Positions 16,257 through 26,620 of a stretch of 64,000 nt of DNA are shown here, piece by piece. The notes below the pieces were generated by a model, which worked only from the letters and a program-made list of their open reading frames with translations, did no database searches and had not been told where the DNA came from. How positions within the stretch are numbered: position 1 is the stretch's first letter; each line of letters opens with the position of its first letter. The position numbers and the translations under genes were made by a program. The DNA comes from Methylobacterium amylolyticum. Its GTDB lineage: Bacteria > Pseudomonadota > Alphaproteobacteria > Rhizobiales > Beijerinckiaceae. Location of the stretch: positions 1-64,000 of the forward strand of contig NZ_JAUYZI010000005.1 in assembly GCF_030700245.1 (NCBI RefSeq), written 5' to 3'.

Positions 16257-19200
16257 ATGGCACGCTTCTTCATCGACCGGCCGGTCTTCGCCTGGGTGGT
16301 GGCGCTGTTCATCTGCCTGGGCGGCGCGCTCGCGATCCCGAACCTGCCGGTGGCGCAGTATCCGGTGATCGCGCCGCCCTCGATCGCCCTCTCAACCGCC
16401 TTCCCCGGCGCCTCCGTCGAGAGCCTCTACACGGGCACGACCCGGCTCATCGAGGACGAGCTGAACGGCGCGGCCAACATCATGAGCTTCGAGTCGACCA
16501 CCGACTCGTTCGGCTCGATCAACATCACCGCGACCTTCCAGCCCGGGACCGACCCGTCGCTGGCCTCGGTCGAGGTGCAGAACCGCCTCAAGCGCGTCGA
16601 GGCGCGCCTGCCGGCCGAGGTCCGCCAGCAGGGCATCCTCGTGGAGGAGGCCTCCGCGGCGACGCTCAACATCATCACGCTGGTCTCCACCGACGGCTCG
16701 ATGGACGAGGTCGGGCTGGGCGACTTCCTGATCCGCAACGTCATCAACGAGATCCGCCGAATCCCCGGCGTCGGGCGCGCGACGCTCTACTCGACCGAGC
16801 GCAGCCTTCGCGTCTGGGTCGATCCGGACAAGCTGCGCGGCCTCTCGCTCACGCCGGGCGACGTCAGCGACGCGATCCGCAACCAGAACATCCAGATCGC
16901 CTCCGGCGCGGTCGGCGCTCAGCCGAGCCCGAACAAGAACGCGCTGACGGCGCCGATCGTCGTCAAGGGCCAGCTCTCGACCATCGAGGATTTCGGGGCG
17001 ATCGTGCTGCGGGCCAACCCCGACGGCTCGAACGTGCGCCTGCGCGACGTCGCCCGGATCGAACTCGGCGGCGACGCCTACCAGTTCTCGACCCGCCTCA
17101 ACGGCGGGCAGGCGGCCGGCATCTCGGTGACGCTCGCCCCCGACGGCAACGCGCTGGAGACCGCCAAGGCGATCCGCGCCAAGATGGAGGAGCTGGCGCA
17201 GTTCTTCCCGCCGGGGCTGAAGTGGGACATCCCCTACGACATCACCCCGGCCGTGAAGGCCTCGATCGAGAAGGTGATGCACACCCTCGTCGAGGCGGTG
17301 GTGCTCGTCTTCCTCGTGATGTTCCTGTTCCTCCAGAACATCCGCTACACGCTCATCCCGACCATCGTCGTGCCGATCGCCCTGATGGGCACGGTGACGG
17401 TGATGTGGCTGTCCGGCTTCTCGGTGAACGTGCTCACCATGTTCGGCATGGTGCTGGCCATCGGCATCCTCGTCGACGACGCCATCGTCGTGGTCGAGAA
17501 CGTCGAGCGCATCATGAACGAGGAGGGGCTGCCGCCGAAGGAGGCGACCCGCAAGGCGATGGACCAGATCACCGGCGCGATCATCGGCATCACGCTGGTG
17601 CTGGTGGCGGTGTTCATCCCGATGGCGTTCTTCCCCGGCTCGGTCGGCATCATCTACCGGCAGTTCTCGATCGCGATGGTCACCTCCATCGCCTTCTCGG
17701 CGCTGCTCGCCCTGTCGCTGACGCCGGCGCTGTGCGCCACCTTCCTCAAGCCGATCGAGAAGGGCCACGGCCACGCCAAGGGCGGCGTGTTCGGGATGTT
17801 CAACCGCTTCGTCGACCGCGAGACGGCCCGCTACGGCCGCGGCACGGCGTGGTTCATCCGCAAGTCCGGACGGGTGATGCTGGTCTACCTCGCGCTGGTG
17901 TCGGGCACGGCCTACGCCTTCGTGAACCTGCCAGAGGGCTTCCTGCCGGTGGAGGACCAGGGCTTCTTCACCGTCGACGTCCAGACCCCGCCCGGCGCCT
18001 CGTTCAACCGGACGCTGGCCGCCGTGCGCAAGGTCGAGGAGCACCTGCTCGCCCAGCCGGGCGTGGCGACGGTGACGATCCTCAACGGCTTCTCGTTCTC
18101 CGGCCAGGGCCCGAACACCAGCCAGGCGTTCGTGACGCTGAAGCCCTGGAGCGAGCGCGACGCGGCCAATTCCGCGGCCAACCTCGTGAAGGGCACCAAC
18201 GACGCGCTCGCCAACTACCGCGACGCGACCATCGACGCGCAGGAGCCGCCGCCGGTGGACAACCTCGGCAACGCGGCGGGCTTCTCGTTCCGCCTCCAGG
18301 ACCGGGCGCAGCGCGGCTACGCGGCGCTCACCGCCGCCGAGGCGCAACTGCTGGAACTCGCCAAGCGCAGTCCCATCCTCCAGAAGGTGAAGATCGAGGG
18401 CCTGCCCGCGACTCCGCAGGCCGAGCTGATCATCGACCGCGAGAAGGCGGCCGCGCTCGGCGTGAAGTTCGAGGACATCAACGACACGATCCAGGTCAAC
18501 CTCGGCTCGGTCTACACCAACGACTTCCCGAACCGCGGCAAGATGCAGCGCGTCTACGTGCAGGCGGAGCAGCTCCAGAGGCTGAACGCGGCCGACATCC
18601 TCAACTACGCGGTGAAGAACGCGCAGGGGACGATGGTGCCGCTCTCCTCCTTCGCGGAGCTGAAGTGGAGCATGGGGCCGAGCCAGATCGTCGGCTTCAA
18701 CGGCTACCAGTCGGTGCGCTTCACCGGCGAGCCGAACCCCGGCTACACGTCGGGCGACGCGATCAACGAGATGGAGCGGCTGATGCTCCAGTTGCCGAAG
18801 GGCTTCGGCTACGCTTGGACCGGCCAGTCGCTCCAGGAGAAGCTCGCGGGCTCGCAGGCGAGCCTGCTGCTGGCCCTGTCCGTGCTGATCGTGTTCCTGT
18901 GCCTCGCGGCGCTCTACGAGAGCTGGGCGATCCCGTTCTCGGTGCTGCTCGTGATCCCGCTCGGCGTCATCGGCGCGGTGGCGGCGGTGTACCTGCGCGG
19001 CATGCCCAACGACGTGTACTTCAAGATCGGGCTGATCACGATCATCGGCCTGTCGGCCAAGAACGCGATCCTGATCGTCGAGTTCGCCAAGGACCTGTGG
19101 AAGCCCGGCACCTCGGTGGTGAAGGCGGCGATCGACGCGTCGACGCTGCGCTTCCGTCCGATCGTGATGACCTCGCTCGCCTTCATCTTCGGCGTGGTGC

Positions 19201-19421
19201 CGCTGGCCATCGCCACCGGCGCCGCCTCGAAGAGCCAGCAGGCGATCGGCACCGGCGTGATGGGCGGCATGATCACGGCGACCGTGCTGGCGGTGTTCTT
19301 CGTGCCGGTGTTCTTCGTCGTCGTCATGCGGATCTTCCGCCGCAAGGACGTGGCGGCGGGCGAGCGCGCGGGCGAGGCGGCGGTCCCGGAACACCGGCCG
19401 CACGCCACGGCCGCGGAGTGA
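16257..19421 (+). CDS. RND multidrug efflux permease (AcrB/MexB, HAE-1 family)
   Basis: The product is 1054 aa, the normal HAE-1 length. It begins MARFFIDRPVFAWVVALFI and shows the paired periplasmic loops and 12 membrane helices of the family. Helix 4 carries the proton-relay acidic pair in GILVDDAIVVVENVER. The second-half counterpart is GLSAKNAILIVEFAKDL. It forms a proton-driven trimer exporting hydrophobic drugs, detergents or dyes. It directly follows the adaptor gene; no TolC-like gene and no TetR regulator are adjacent. Confidence 0.93.
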   Translation: MARFFIDRPVFAWVVALFICLGGALAIPNLPVAQYPVIAPPSIALSTAFPGASVESLYTGTTRLIEDELNGAANIMSFESTTDSFGSINITATFQPGTDPSLASVEVQNRLKRVEARLPAEVRQQGILVEEASAATLNIITLVSTDGSMDEVGLGDFLIRNVINEIRRIPGVGRATLYSTERSLRVWVDPDKLRGLSLTPGDVSDAIRNQNIQIASGAVGAQPSPNKNALTAPIVVKGQLSTIEDFGAIVLRANPDGSNVRLRDVARIELGGDAYQFSTRLNGGQAAGISVTLAPDGNALETAKAIRAKMEELAQFFPPGLKWDIPYDITPAVKASIEKVMHTLVEAVVLVFLVMFLFLQNIRYTLIPTIVVPIALMGTVTVMWLSGFSVNVLTMFGMVLAIGILVDDAIVVVENVERIMNEEGLPPKEATRKAMDQITGAIIGITLVLVAVFIPMAFFPGSVGIIYRQFSIAMVTSIAFSALLALSLTPALCATFLKPIEKGHGHAKGGVFGMFNRFVDRETARYGRGTAWFIRKSGRVMLVYLALVSGTAYAFVNLPEGFLPVEDQGFFTVDVQTPPGASFNRTLAAVRKVEEHLLAQPGVATVTILNGFSFSGQGPNTSQAFVTLKPWSERDAANSAANLVKGTNDALANYRDATIDAQEPPPVDNLGNAAGFSFRLQDRAQRGYAALTAAEAQLLELAKRSPILQKVKIEGLPATPQAELIIDREKAAALGVKFEDINDTIQVNLGSVYTNDFPNRGKMQRVYVQAEQLQRLNAADILNYAVKNAQGTMVPLSSFAELKWSMGPSQIVGFNGYQSVRFTGEPNPGYTSGDAINEMERLMLQLPKGFGYAWTGQSLQEKLAGSQASLLLALSVLIVFLCLAALYESWAIPFSVLLVIPLGVIGAVAAVYLRGMPNDVYFKIGLITIIGLSAKNAILIVEFAKDLWKPGTSVVKAAIDASTLRFRPIVMTSLAFIFGVVPLAIATGAASKSQQAIGTGVMGGMITATVLAVFFVPVFFVVVMRIFRRKDVAAGERAGEAAVPEHRPHATAAE

Positions 19422-19427
19422 GGCGCC

Positions 19428-19471
19428 GGCCGCCGCGCGGCGCGACCCGCGCGGCGGCCGACCGCATTTTG
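19428..19471 (+). terminator. Rho-independent terminator after the RND operon
   Basis: GGCCGCCGCGCG (19428-19439) pairs perfectly with CGCGCGGCGGCC (19448-19459), a 12-bp stem with an 8-nt loop, followed by GACCGCATTTT. It starts 6 nt past the RND permease stop. Confidence 0.75.
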
Positions 19472-19590
19472 GATACATCTGGCCCGGCGCTTGCTGGGGG
19501 TTGCTCCGAACGCCCCTTTGCCGGCGCCGATTGCCGGATTACCGTCGGTCGCCGCGCCGGCAATCCCGTTCCCAGGTCCCGGAGATCAGC

Positions 19591-21207
19591 GTGTCCCGAA
19601 CCCTCCTGAAGAGCCTCGTCCGCGGCGTCGCCGCGGGGGCGGCCCTCGCCCTCGTCGCGATGCCGGCGCAGGCCGAGAACGTGTTCCGCTTCGCCTTCCA
19701 GGGCGACATCAAGTCCCTCGACCCGTACTCCCTCAAGGAGACGTTCACGATCGGCATGCACGCGGCGGTCTACGAAGCGCTCGTGACCCGCGACAAGGAC
19801 ATGAAGATCGTGCCCCAGCTCGCGGAATCCTGGGAGACGCCGGAGCCGACCCGCTGGCGGTTCCACCTGCGCAAGGGCGTGAAGTTCCACGACGGTTCGC
19901 CGTTCACCGCTGACGACGTGATCTTCTCCGCCCAGCGCGTGCGCGCGCCCGGCTCGAACTTCCAGACCAACGTGCCCGCCGACGCCGAATTCGTGAAGGT
20001 CGACGACTACACCGTCGACATGGTGCTCAAGCGGCCCAACCCGATCGCCATCGCCCAATTCCCGACGTGGTACATCATGTCGAAGACGTGGGCCGAGAAG
20101 AACGGCGCCGTGCAGCCCACCGCGCCCACCGCCGGCAACCCCGGCTACGCCACGCTCCACGAGAACGGCACCGGCCCGTTCGTGATCACCGAGCAGCAGC
20201 CCGGCGTGAAGACCATCTTCAAGAAGTTCCCGGGCTACTGGGGCAAGGTCGAGTCGAACCTCGACCAAGCGGTGTTCACGACGATCAGCAACGACGCCAC
20301 CCGCGTCGCCGCCCTCCTGTCGGGCGAGGTCGACTGGATGGACCCGGTGCCGCTCCAGGATCAGCAGCGGGTCAACGCCAGCGGCACCGCCACGGTGATG
20401 ACCGGGCCGGAACTCCGCACGATCTTCCTCGGCATGGACCAGTGGCGCGACGAGCTGAAGGACTCGTCGGTGAAGGGCAAGAACCCGTTCAAGGACCCGA
20501 AGGTGCGCGAGGCGTTCTACCTCGCCATCGACGAGGACACGATCGCCAAGCGCGTGATGCGCGGCCAGGCCACGCCCTCCGCGTTGCTGATCGCGCCCGC
20601 GCTCTACGACCGCGCGGGCGAGTTCAAGCGGCCGGCGACCGACCTGAAGAAGGCCAAGGAGCTGATGGCCGAGGCGGGCTATCCGGACGGGTTCTCGCTG
20701 ACCATGGACTGCCCGAACGACCGCTACGTCAACGACGAGGCGATCTGCCAGGCGGTGGTCTCGATGCTGGCCCGCATCGGCGTCAAGGTGAACCTCAACG
20801 CGCAGCCGAAGGCCAAGTACTTCGCCAAGGTGCTGGCGCCGGGCTACGACACCTCGTTCTACCTCGTCGGCTGGACCCCGTCCTCGCAGGACAGCCACAA
20901 CATCCTGTTCGAGATCGCGGGCTGCCGCAAAGCCGGCGACAAGTCGGGCCGGGGCGGCTGGAACCTCGGCGGCTACTGCAACCCGAAGATCGACGAGATC
21001 GCCGACAAGGTCGAGGGCGAGACCGACAAGACCAAGCGCGACGCGCTGATCAAGGAGGGCTTCGACCTCATCCAGGCGGACTGGGGCTACATCCCGCTCC
21101 ACCAGCAGGCGCTGGCCTGGGGCGTGTCGAAGAAGGTCCACCTCGTCCAGCGGCCGGACAACATGCTGCTGCTCTACTGGGTCTCGAAGGACAAGACCCC
21201 GTCCTGA
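19591..21207 (+). CDS. ABC importer substrate-binding protein, family 5 (dipeptide/oligopeptide type)
   Basis: The product is 538 aa from GTG 19591, which follows GGAG and begins a signal peptide (RGVAAGAALALVAMPAQA). The mature protein has the SBP family-5 pattern: GDIKSLDPYSLKETFT, PQLAESWETPEPTRWRFHLR, KGVKFHDGSPFTADDV and FPGYWGK. Such proteins bind peptides, nickel, glycosides or opines in the periplasm and deliver them to a DppBCDF-like translocator, encoded directly downstream. The actual substrate is not readable. Confidence 0.9.
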   Translation: MSRTLLKSLVRGVAAGAALALVAMPAQAENVFRFAFQGDIKSLDPYSLKETFTIGMHAAVYEALVTRDKDMKIVPQLAESWETPEPTRWRFHLRKGVKFHDGSPFTADDVIFSAQRVRAPGSNFQTNVPADAEFVKVDDYTVDMVLKRPNPIAIAQFPTWYIMSKTWAEKNGAVQPTAPTAGNPGYATLHENGTGPFVITEQQPGVKTIFKKFPGYWGKVESNLDQAVFTTISNDATRVAALLSGEVDWMDPVPLQDQQRVNASGTATVMTGPELRTIFLGMDQWRDELKDSSVKGKNPFKDPKVREAFYLAIDEDTIAKRVMRGQATPSALLIAPALYDRAGEFKRPATDLKKAKELMAEAGYPDGFSLTMDCPNDRYVNDEAICQAVVSMLARIGVKVNLNAQPKAKYFAKVLAPGYDTSFYLVGWTPSSQDSHNILFEIAGCRKAGDKSGRGGWNLGGYCNPKIDEIADKVEGETDKTKRDALIKEGFDLIQADWGYIPLHQQALAWGVSKKVHLVQRPDNMLLLYWVSKDKTPS

Positions 21208-21220
21208 GGAAGCGTTCAGC

Positions 21221-22201
21221 GTGCTCGCGTTCCTGCTGCGTCGGGTGATCCAGGCGGCCGCGGTGCTCGCGGTCGTCGGGCTCATCGCGTTCTCGATGTT
21301 CCGGTTCGCGGGCGATCCCGTGAACCAGATCGTCGGCCCCGACACGCCCGTCTCCGAGCGGGCCGAGATCCGCAAGAGCCTCGGGCTGGACGATCCGGTG
21401 ATCGTCCAGTTCGGCCGCTACGCGGGCGACGTGCTCCGGGGCGAGTTCGGCATCTCCTACCAGTTCCGGCAACCGGTCTCGCGGCTGCTCGCCGACCGCA
21501 TGCCGGCGACCCTGGAACTCGCCTTCTGCGCCACCGTGTTCGCCCTCGTCGTGGGCGTGCTGATGGGCGTGTACTGCGCGCTGCGGCGCGACTCCTGGCT
21601 CGCCGGCCTGTTCCAGGCGGTCTCGCTGGTGGGCATCAGCCTGCCGACCTTCCTCACCGGCATCCTCCTGATCTTCCTGTTCTCGGTGACGCTCGGCTGG
21701 CTGCCGAGCTACGGGCGCGGCGACACCGTGCGGCTCGGCTGGTGGACGACGGGCTTCCTCACCGCGTCGGGCCTCAAGGCGCTGATCCTGCCGTCGATCA
21801 CGCTGGGCATGTTCCAGATGACGCTGATCATGCGGCTGGTGCGCGCCGAGATGCTGGAGGTGCTGCGCACCGACTACATCCGCTTCGCCCGCGCCCGGGG
21901 CCTCACCACCCGGGCGGTCCACCTGCGGCACGCGCTGAAGAACACGCTCGTGCCGGTCATCACCATCGCCGGGCTCCAGCTCGGCTCGGTCATCGCCTTC
22001 TCGATCATCACCGAGACGGTGTTCCAGTGGCCGGGCATGGGCCTGCTGTTCGTGCAGGCGGTGCAGAACGTCGACATCCCGATCATGTCCGCCTACCTGC
22101 TCCTCGTCGCGCTGATCTTCGTGACCATCAACCTCGTCGTCGACATCCTCTACACCGTGGTCGACCCGCGCCTGCGGCTGCCGGCGGGGAAGGCGGCATG
22201 A
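21221..22201 (+). CDS. ABC importer permease 1 (DppB-like)
   Basis: The product is 326 aa from GTG 21221, with GAGGAA upstream. It has the N-terminal helix typical of DppB (LLRRVIQAAAVLAVVGLIAF), then GDPVNQIVG, and the EAA loop region RTDYIRFARARGLTTRAVHL. It forms the transmembrane channel with the next gene product, whose ATG overlaps its stop (ATGA), so the two are made in step. Confidence 0.9.
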   Translation: MLAFLLRRVIQAAAVLAVVGLIAFSMFRFAGDPVNQIVGPDTPVSERAEIRKSLGLDDPVIVQFGRYAGDVLRGEFGISYQFRQPVSRLLADRMPATLELAFCATVFALVVGVLMGVYCALRRDSWLAGLFQAVSLVGISLPTFLTGILLIFLFSVTLGWLPSYGRGDTVRLGWWTTGFLTASGLKALILPSITLGMFQMTLIMRLVRAEMLEVLRTDYIRFARARGLTTRAVHLRHALKNTLVPVITIAGLQLGSVIAFSIITETVFQWPGMGLLFVQAVQNVDIPIMSAYLLLVALIFVTINLVVDILYTVVDPRLRLPAGKAA

Positions 22202-23172
22202 GCGGCCAGGACCTCGACACCGGCGACATCGCCGCCGTGCCGCAGCCGGGTGCCGCGGCCCCGTCGCGCTGGACGGCGTTCCGGGATTCCGACCTGCTGG
22301 CGAGCTTCCTGCGCTCGAAGCTCGCGGTCGGGGCGCTGATCGCCACGGCCGTCATGGTGGCGCTCGCGCTCGCCGCGCCGCTGATCTCCCCCCAGAACCC
22401 CTACGACCCGGCCCAGCTCGACCTGATCAACTCCAACCTGCCGCCGATCTGGCAGGCGGAGGGGCAGGCGCCGTTCTACCTCGGCACCGACGACCAGGGC
22501 CGCGACGTGCTCTCGGCGGTGCTCTACGGCCTGCGCCTGTCGCTGATCGTGGGCGTGCTGGGCGTCCTAACCTCCGGCATCCTCGGCATCGCGCTCGGGC
22601 TGGTGGCCGGCTACGCGGGCGGCGCCCTCGACACGCTGATCATGCGGATCGCCGACGTGCAGCTCACCTTCCCGGCGATCCTGATCGCGCTCGTCGTCGA
22701 CGGCGTCGCCAAGGCGGCCTTCGGGGGCGCCCTCGACGTCGGCCCCCTGATCGGGCTGATCGTCGTCTCGATCGGCCTGTCGTTCTGGGTGCAGTACGCC
22801 CGCACCGTGCGCTCCTCGGTGATGGTCGAGAAGGGCAAGGACTACGTCCAGGCCGCCCGGCTGATCGGCCTGTCGGCGCCCGTCATCATGGTCCGGCACG
22901 TGCTCCCGAACGTGACGGGTCCGGTCTTCGTCATCGCCACGATCAACCTCGCGCTCGCGATCATCACCGAGGCGACGCTGTCGTTCCTGGGCACCGGCCT
23001 GCCCGAGACGATGCCCTCGCTCGGCACCCTGATCCGCACCGGCAACCGCTTCCTGTTCTCGGGCGAGTGGTGGATCGTCGCCTTCCCCGGCCTCGCGCTC
23101 GCCGGCCTCGTCATCGCCATCAACCTGCTGGGCGATTGGCTGCGGGACGCGCTCAATCCGAAGCTGCAGTAA
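22198..23172 (+). CDS. ABC importer permease 2 (DppC-like)
   Basis: The product is 324 aa. A DppC N-terminal segment with one helix (SKLAVGALIATAVMVALAL) precedes LGTDDQGRDVLSAVLYGLRL, the invariant start of the permease domain. The EAA loop is GKDYVQAARLIGLSAPVIM. It pairs with the DppB-like subunit. Unlike the other junctions of this operon, the next gene is about 208 bp away, across a strong palindromic repeat. Confidence 0.9.
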   Translation: MSGQDLDTGDIAAVPQPGAAAPSRWTAFRDSDLLASFLRSKLAVGALIATAVMVALALAAPLISPQNPYDPAQLDLINSNLPPIWQAEGQAPFYLGTDDQGRDVLSAVLYGLRLSLIVGVLGVLTSGILGIALGLVAGYAGGALDTLIMRIADVQLTFPAILIALVVDGVAKAAFGGALDVGPLIGLIVVSIGLSFWVQYARTVRSSVMVEKGKDYVQAARLIGLSAPVIMVRHVLPNVTGPVFVIATINLALAIITEATLSFLGTGLPETMPSLGTLIRTGNRFLFSGEWWIVAFPGLALAGLVIAINLLGDWLRDALNPKLQ

Positions 23173-23214
23173 TGCGCGTTCCCCTCAACGGCACTTCGTT
23201 CATTCCTCCCCGCG

Positions 23215-23345
23215 TCCTCATCCTGAGGTGCCGCGCCAGCGGCCTGAGGTGCCGCGCCAGCGGCCTCGAAGGAGGTCTCCAGGGATCGCGCGGCTTCTGG
23301 AGGGCTCCTTCGAGGCTCCGCTTCGCTCTGCGCCTCAGGATGAGG
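23215..23345. repeat. Palindromic intergenic repeat with internal 21-bp tandem duplication
   Basis: CCTCATCCTGAG (23215-23226) pairs with CTCAGGATGAGG (23334-23345), and inner CCTCGAAGGAG (23264-23274) pairs with CTCCTTCGAGG (23305-23315). The left arm holds two adjacent copies of a 21-bp unit, 23222-23242 and 23243-23263. It is a REP/BIME-like element lying between two genes of one operon. Confidence 0.8.
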
Positions 23346-23380
23346 GAGTGGGTGGGAAGCGCCGCCGAGAGCATGAGCGC

Positions 23381-24357
23381 ATGACCGAACCCGTCCTCTC
23401 GGTGCGCGACCTGACGGTCGCCTTCGCCACCCGCCGCGGCCTGCTCACCGCCATCGACCGGGTGTCGTTCGACATCGGCCGCGGCGAGATCCTGGGGGTC
23501 GTCGGCGAGTCCGGGGCCGGCAAGTCGGTGACCGGCTCGGCGGTGATCGGGCTGATCGACCCGCCCGGACGCGTCGCGGGCGGCGAGATCCGGCTCGGCG
23601 GCGAGCGGATCGACACCCTGTCCCCGGCCGAGATGCGGCGGGTGCGCGGCAAGCGCATCGGCATGATCTTCCAGGACCCGCTGACCTCGCTCGACCCGCT
23701 GTTCCGGGTCGGCGATCAGATCGTCGAGACCCTGCGCACCCACACCGGCCTCTCGGCCCGCGCGGCCCGCGCCCGCGCCATCGACCTGCTCGCCGAGGTC
23801 GGCATCCCCGCCCCCGAGCGGCGGATCGACGGCTACCCGCACGAGTTCTCCGGCGGCATGCGCCAGCGCGTGGTCATCGCCCTCGCGCTCGCGGCCGAGC
23901 CGGAGCTGATCATCGCCGACGAGCCGACCACGGCGCTCGACGTCTCGGTGCAGGCGCAGATCATCACGCTCCTGAAGCGCCTGTGCCGCGACCACGGCAC
24001 CGCGGTGATGCTGGTGACCCACGACATGGGCGTGATCGCCGAGGCCGCCGACCGGGTGGCGGTGATGTATGCCGGGCGGCTGGCCGAGATCGGCCCCGTC
24101 GCCTCCGTGGTGCGCGATCCCCATCACCCCTACGCGGTGGGTCTGATGGGCGCGATCCCGACGCTCAGCCAGGACGCGGACCGCCTCAGCCAGATCCCCG
24201 GCGCGATGCCGCGGCTGACCGCGATCCCGCCGGGCTGCGCCTTCAACCCGCGCTGCCCGAAGGTGTTCGCGCGCTGCCGCGTCGACCGGCCGGAGCCGCT
24301 GCCCGTGGGCCCGAGCCGGGTGGCGTGCCACCTCTACGACAAAGCCGCGAGGGCGGC

Positions 24358-24361
<4 letters not shown>
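23381..24361 (+). CDS. ABC importer ATPase 1 (DppD-like)
   Basis: The product is 326 aa. It has Walker [12 protein letters not shown], the Q-loop [13 protein letters not shown], the ABC signature [10 protein letters not shown], Walker [13 protein letters not shown] and the switch His in LVTHDMG. The C-terminal oligopeptide-transporter extension has the Cys motif [17 protein letters not shown], which in relatives can hold an Fe-S cluster. The ATG at 23381 is the first sensible start after the repeat. Its stop overlaps the next ATG. Confidence 0.92.
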
Positions 24362-25338
<977 letters not shown>

Positions 25339-25388
25339 TGGGGCGGGACTGACCGCCCCGACCGCGACGCGCAGGCGGCGAACGGGCG

Positions 25389-26600
25389 TCACAGCACCGG
25401 GTCGGCGTCGATCCGCATCCGCAGGATCGCGTAGGGCTTCTGCTGGAGGTCACGGCCCCCATTGAACTCGGGCCGGCGGTTGACCTGGGCGGACGAGATG
25501 TAGAGCCACCGGTCCGGGGTGATCCAGAACGTGTCGGCCCAGATCAGGCGGTCGTCGGCGGCGATCACCGCAATCGTGCCGTCCGGGTCGCGGCGCCCGA
25601 CGGCGTTGTGCTCCTGAAGGCTGAGGTAGACCCGGTCCTTCGCATCCGTGGTCAGCCCGCCGGTCATGCCCTTCTCGCCGAGGTCGCGGACGCTCGCCGC
25701 CACCTCCGCGTCCGAGACCTTCGGGTCGAGGAGCCCGGCCGTCTCGACCGCGTAGAGGCGCCGGCCCATCAGCGGCGCGTAGTACAGCCGCTCCCCGTCC
25801 GGGCTGATCGCGATGCCGTTGGCGCCGCCCTGCGGCGATTGCGGCGGCGCGTCGCCGGTGTCGCGCATCACCGGGCGCCGCTCGACGAACTTGACGATGC
25901 CCTTCTGCGACTGGGTGCTGGCGTGTCCCGCGAGGCGGCGCGTCACCTGACCCGAATTCAGGTCGACGGCGAGGATCGCCCCCTCTCCCTCCTGGCCCTG
26001 GTCGGTGACGTAGGCCAGCGCCCGCCCGTCCCGCACGTCGACGCGCAGGTCGTTGAGGGAGGAATCCGGCACCACGCCGGCCGAGAGCGGGATCACCCGG
26101 CGGACACTGTTCTGGCCGACATCGATCTCCACGATCTTCGCGGCCCCCGGCACCGGCGTGCCCTTGCCCTCGGGCAGGCCGGCGTCGAGCACCCACAGGG
26201 TGTCGTTGCGGTCGAACACGCCGTTCGGGACGTGGGCGAGGGTCGCCTGCGGCCGCTTCGGGTCGAAGCGGTTGGTCGCCATGTCCGGGTAGGGCTTCAC
26301 CGTCCCGTCGGGCAGCGCCTCGCCGAGGGTGAACGGCTCCTTGCCGGTGAAGCGGGGCATCATCAGGAACACCCGGCCGTTCCGGGAGAGGGCGAGCCCT
26401 GTCGGCGACGAGGGGGCGTCGGCGGCCAGCGCCAGTTCCATCGCCCCGACCGGCCGGCTCGTGGGCGGCGCGGCCGGCTGGGGGGCGGGCGAGGCCGTGG
26501 CGGGACCGGGCTTCACCGGGTTCGGCGTCTCGGCCCGCGCGGGTCCGGCCGCGAGGGCGGCGAGGCCGGTGCCGAGCAGCAGGCGGCGGTCGAGTGGCAT
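25389..26600 (-). CDS. Yellow/major-royal-jelly-like beta-propeller protein, exported
   Basis: The product is 403 aa from the ATG at 26600. The N-terminus MPLDRRLLLGTGLAALAAG is a Tat-like signal. A proline-rich linker follows, then the MRJP/yellow pattern: LALSRNGRVFLMMPRF, LWVLDAGLPEGKG, SLNDLRVDVRDGRALAYVTD and GANGIAISPDGERLYYAPL. Bacterial members are often near sugar-acid or lactone genes but their reactions are not defined. It follows the SMP-30-like gene by 20 bp, so they are co-transcribed. Confidence 0.8.
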   Translation of the reverse strand: MPLDRRLLLGTGLAALAAGPARAETPNPVKPGPATASPAPQPAAPPTSRPVGAMELALAADAPSSPTGLALSRNGRVFLMMPRFTGKEPFTLGEALPDGTVKPYPDMATNRFDPKRPQATLAHVPNGVFDRNDTLWVLDAGLPEGKGTPVPGAAKIVEIDVGQNSVRRVIPLSAGVVPDSSLNDLRVDVRDGRALAYVTDQGQEGEGAILAVDLNSGQVTRRLAGHASTQSQKGIVKFVERRPVMRDTGDAPPQSPQGGANGIAISPDGERLYYAPLMGRRLYAVETAGLLDPKVSDAEVAASVRDLGEKGMTGGLTTDAKDRVYLSLQEHNAVGRRDPDGTIAVIAADDRLIWADTFWITPDRWLYISSAQVNRRPEFNGGRDLQQKPYAILRMRIDADPVL

Positions 26601-26620
26601 GCGTGGCCTCGTCGCGGAAC

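Noticed and set aside
16392..19478. A 1028-codon minus-strand open frame opposite the RND permease
   Set aside because: His/Arg/Asp-rich composition without any domain; it mirrors the real gene on the other strand.
14843..19609. A 1588-codon plus-strand open frame covering the RND pump genes
   Set aside because: It is an Arg/Pro/Gly-rich shadow frame created by high GC third positions. The adaptor and permease in the other frames have full family motifs, ribosome sites and a terminator.
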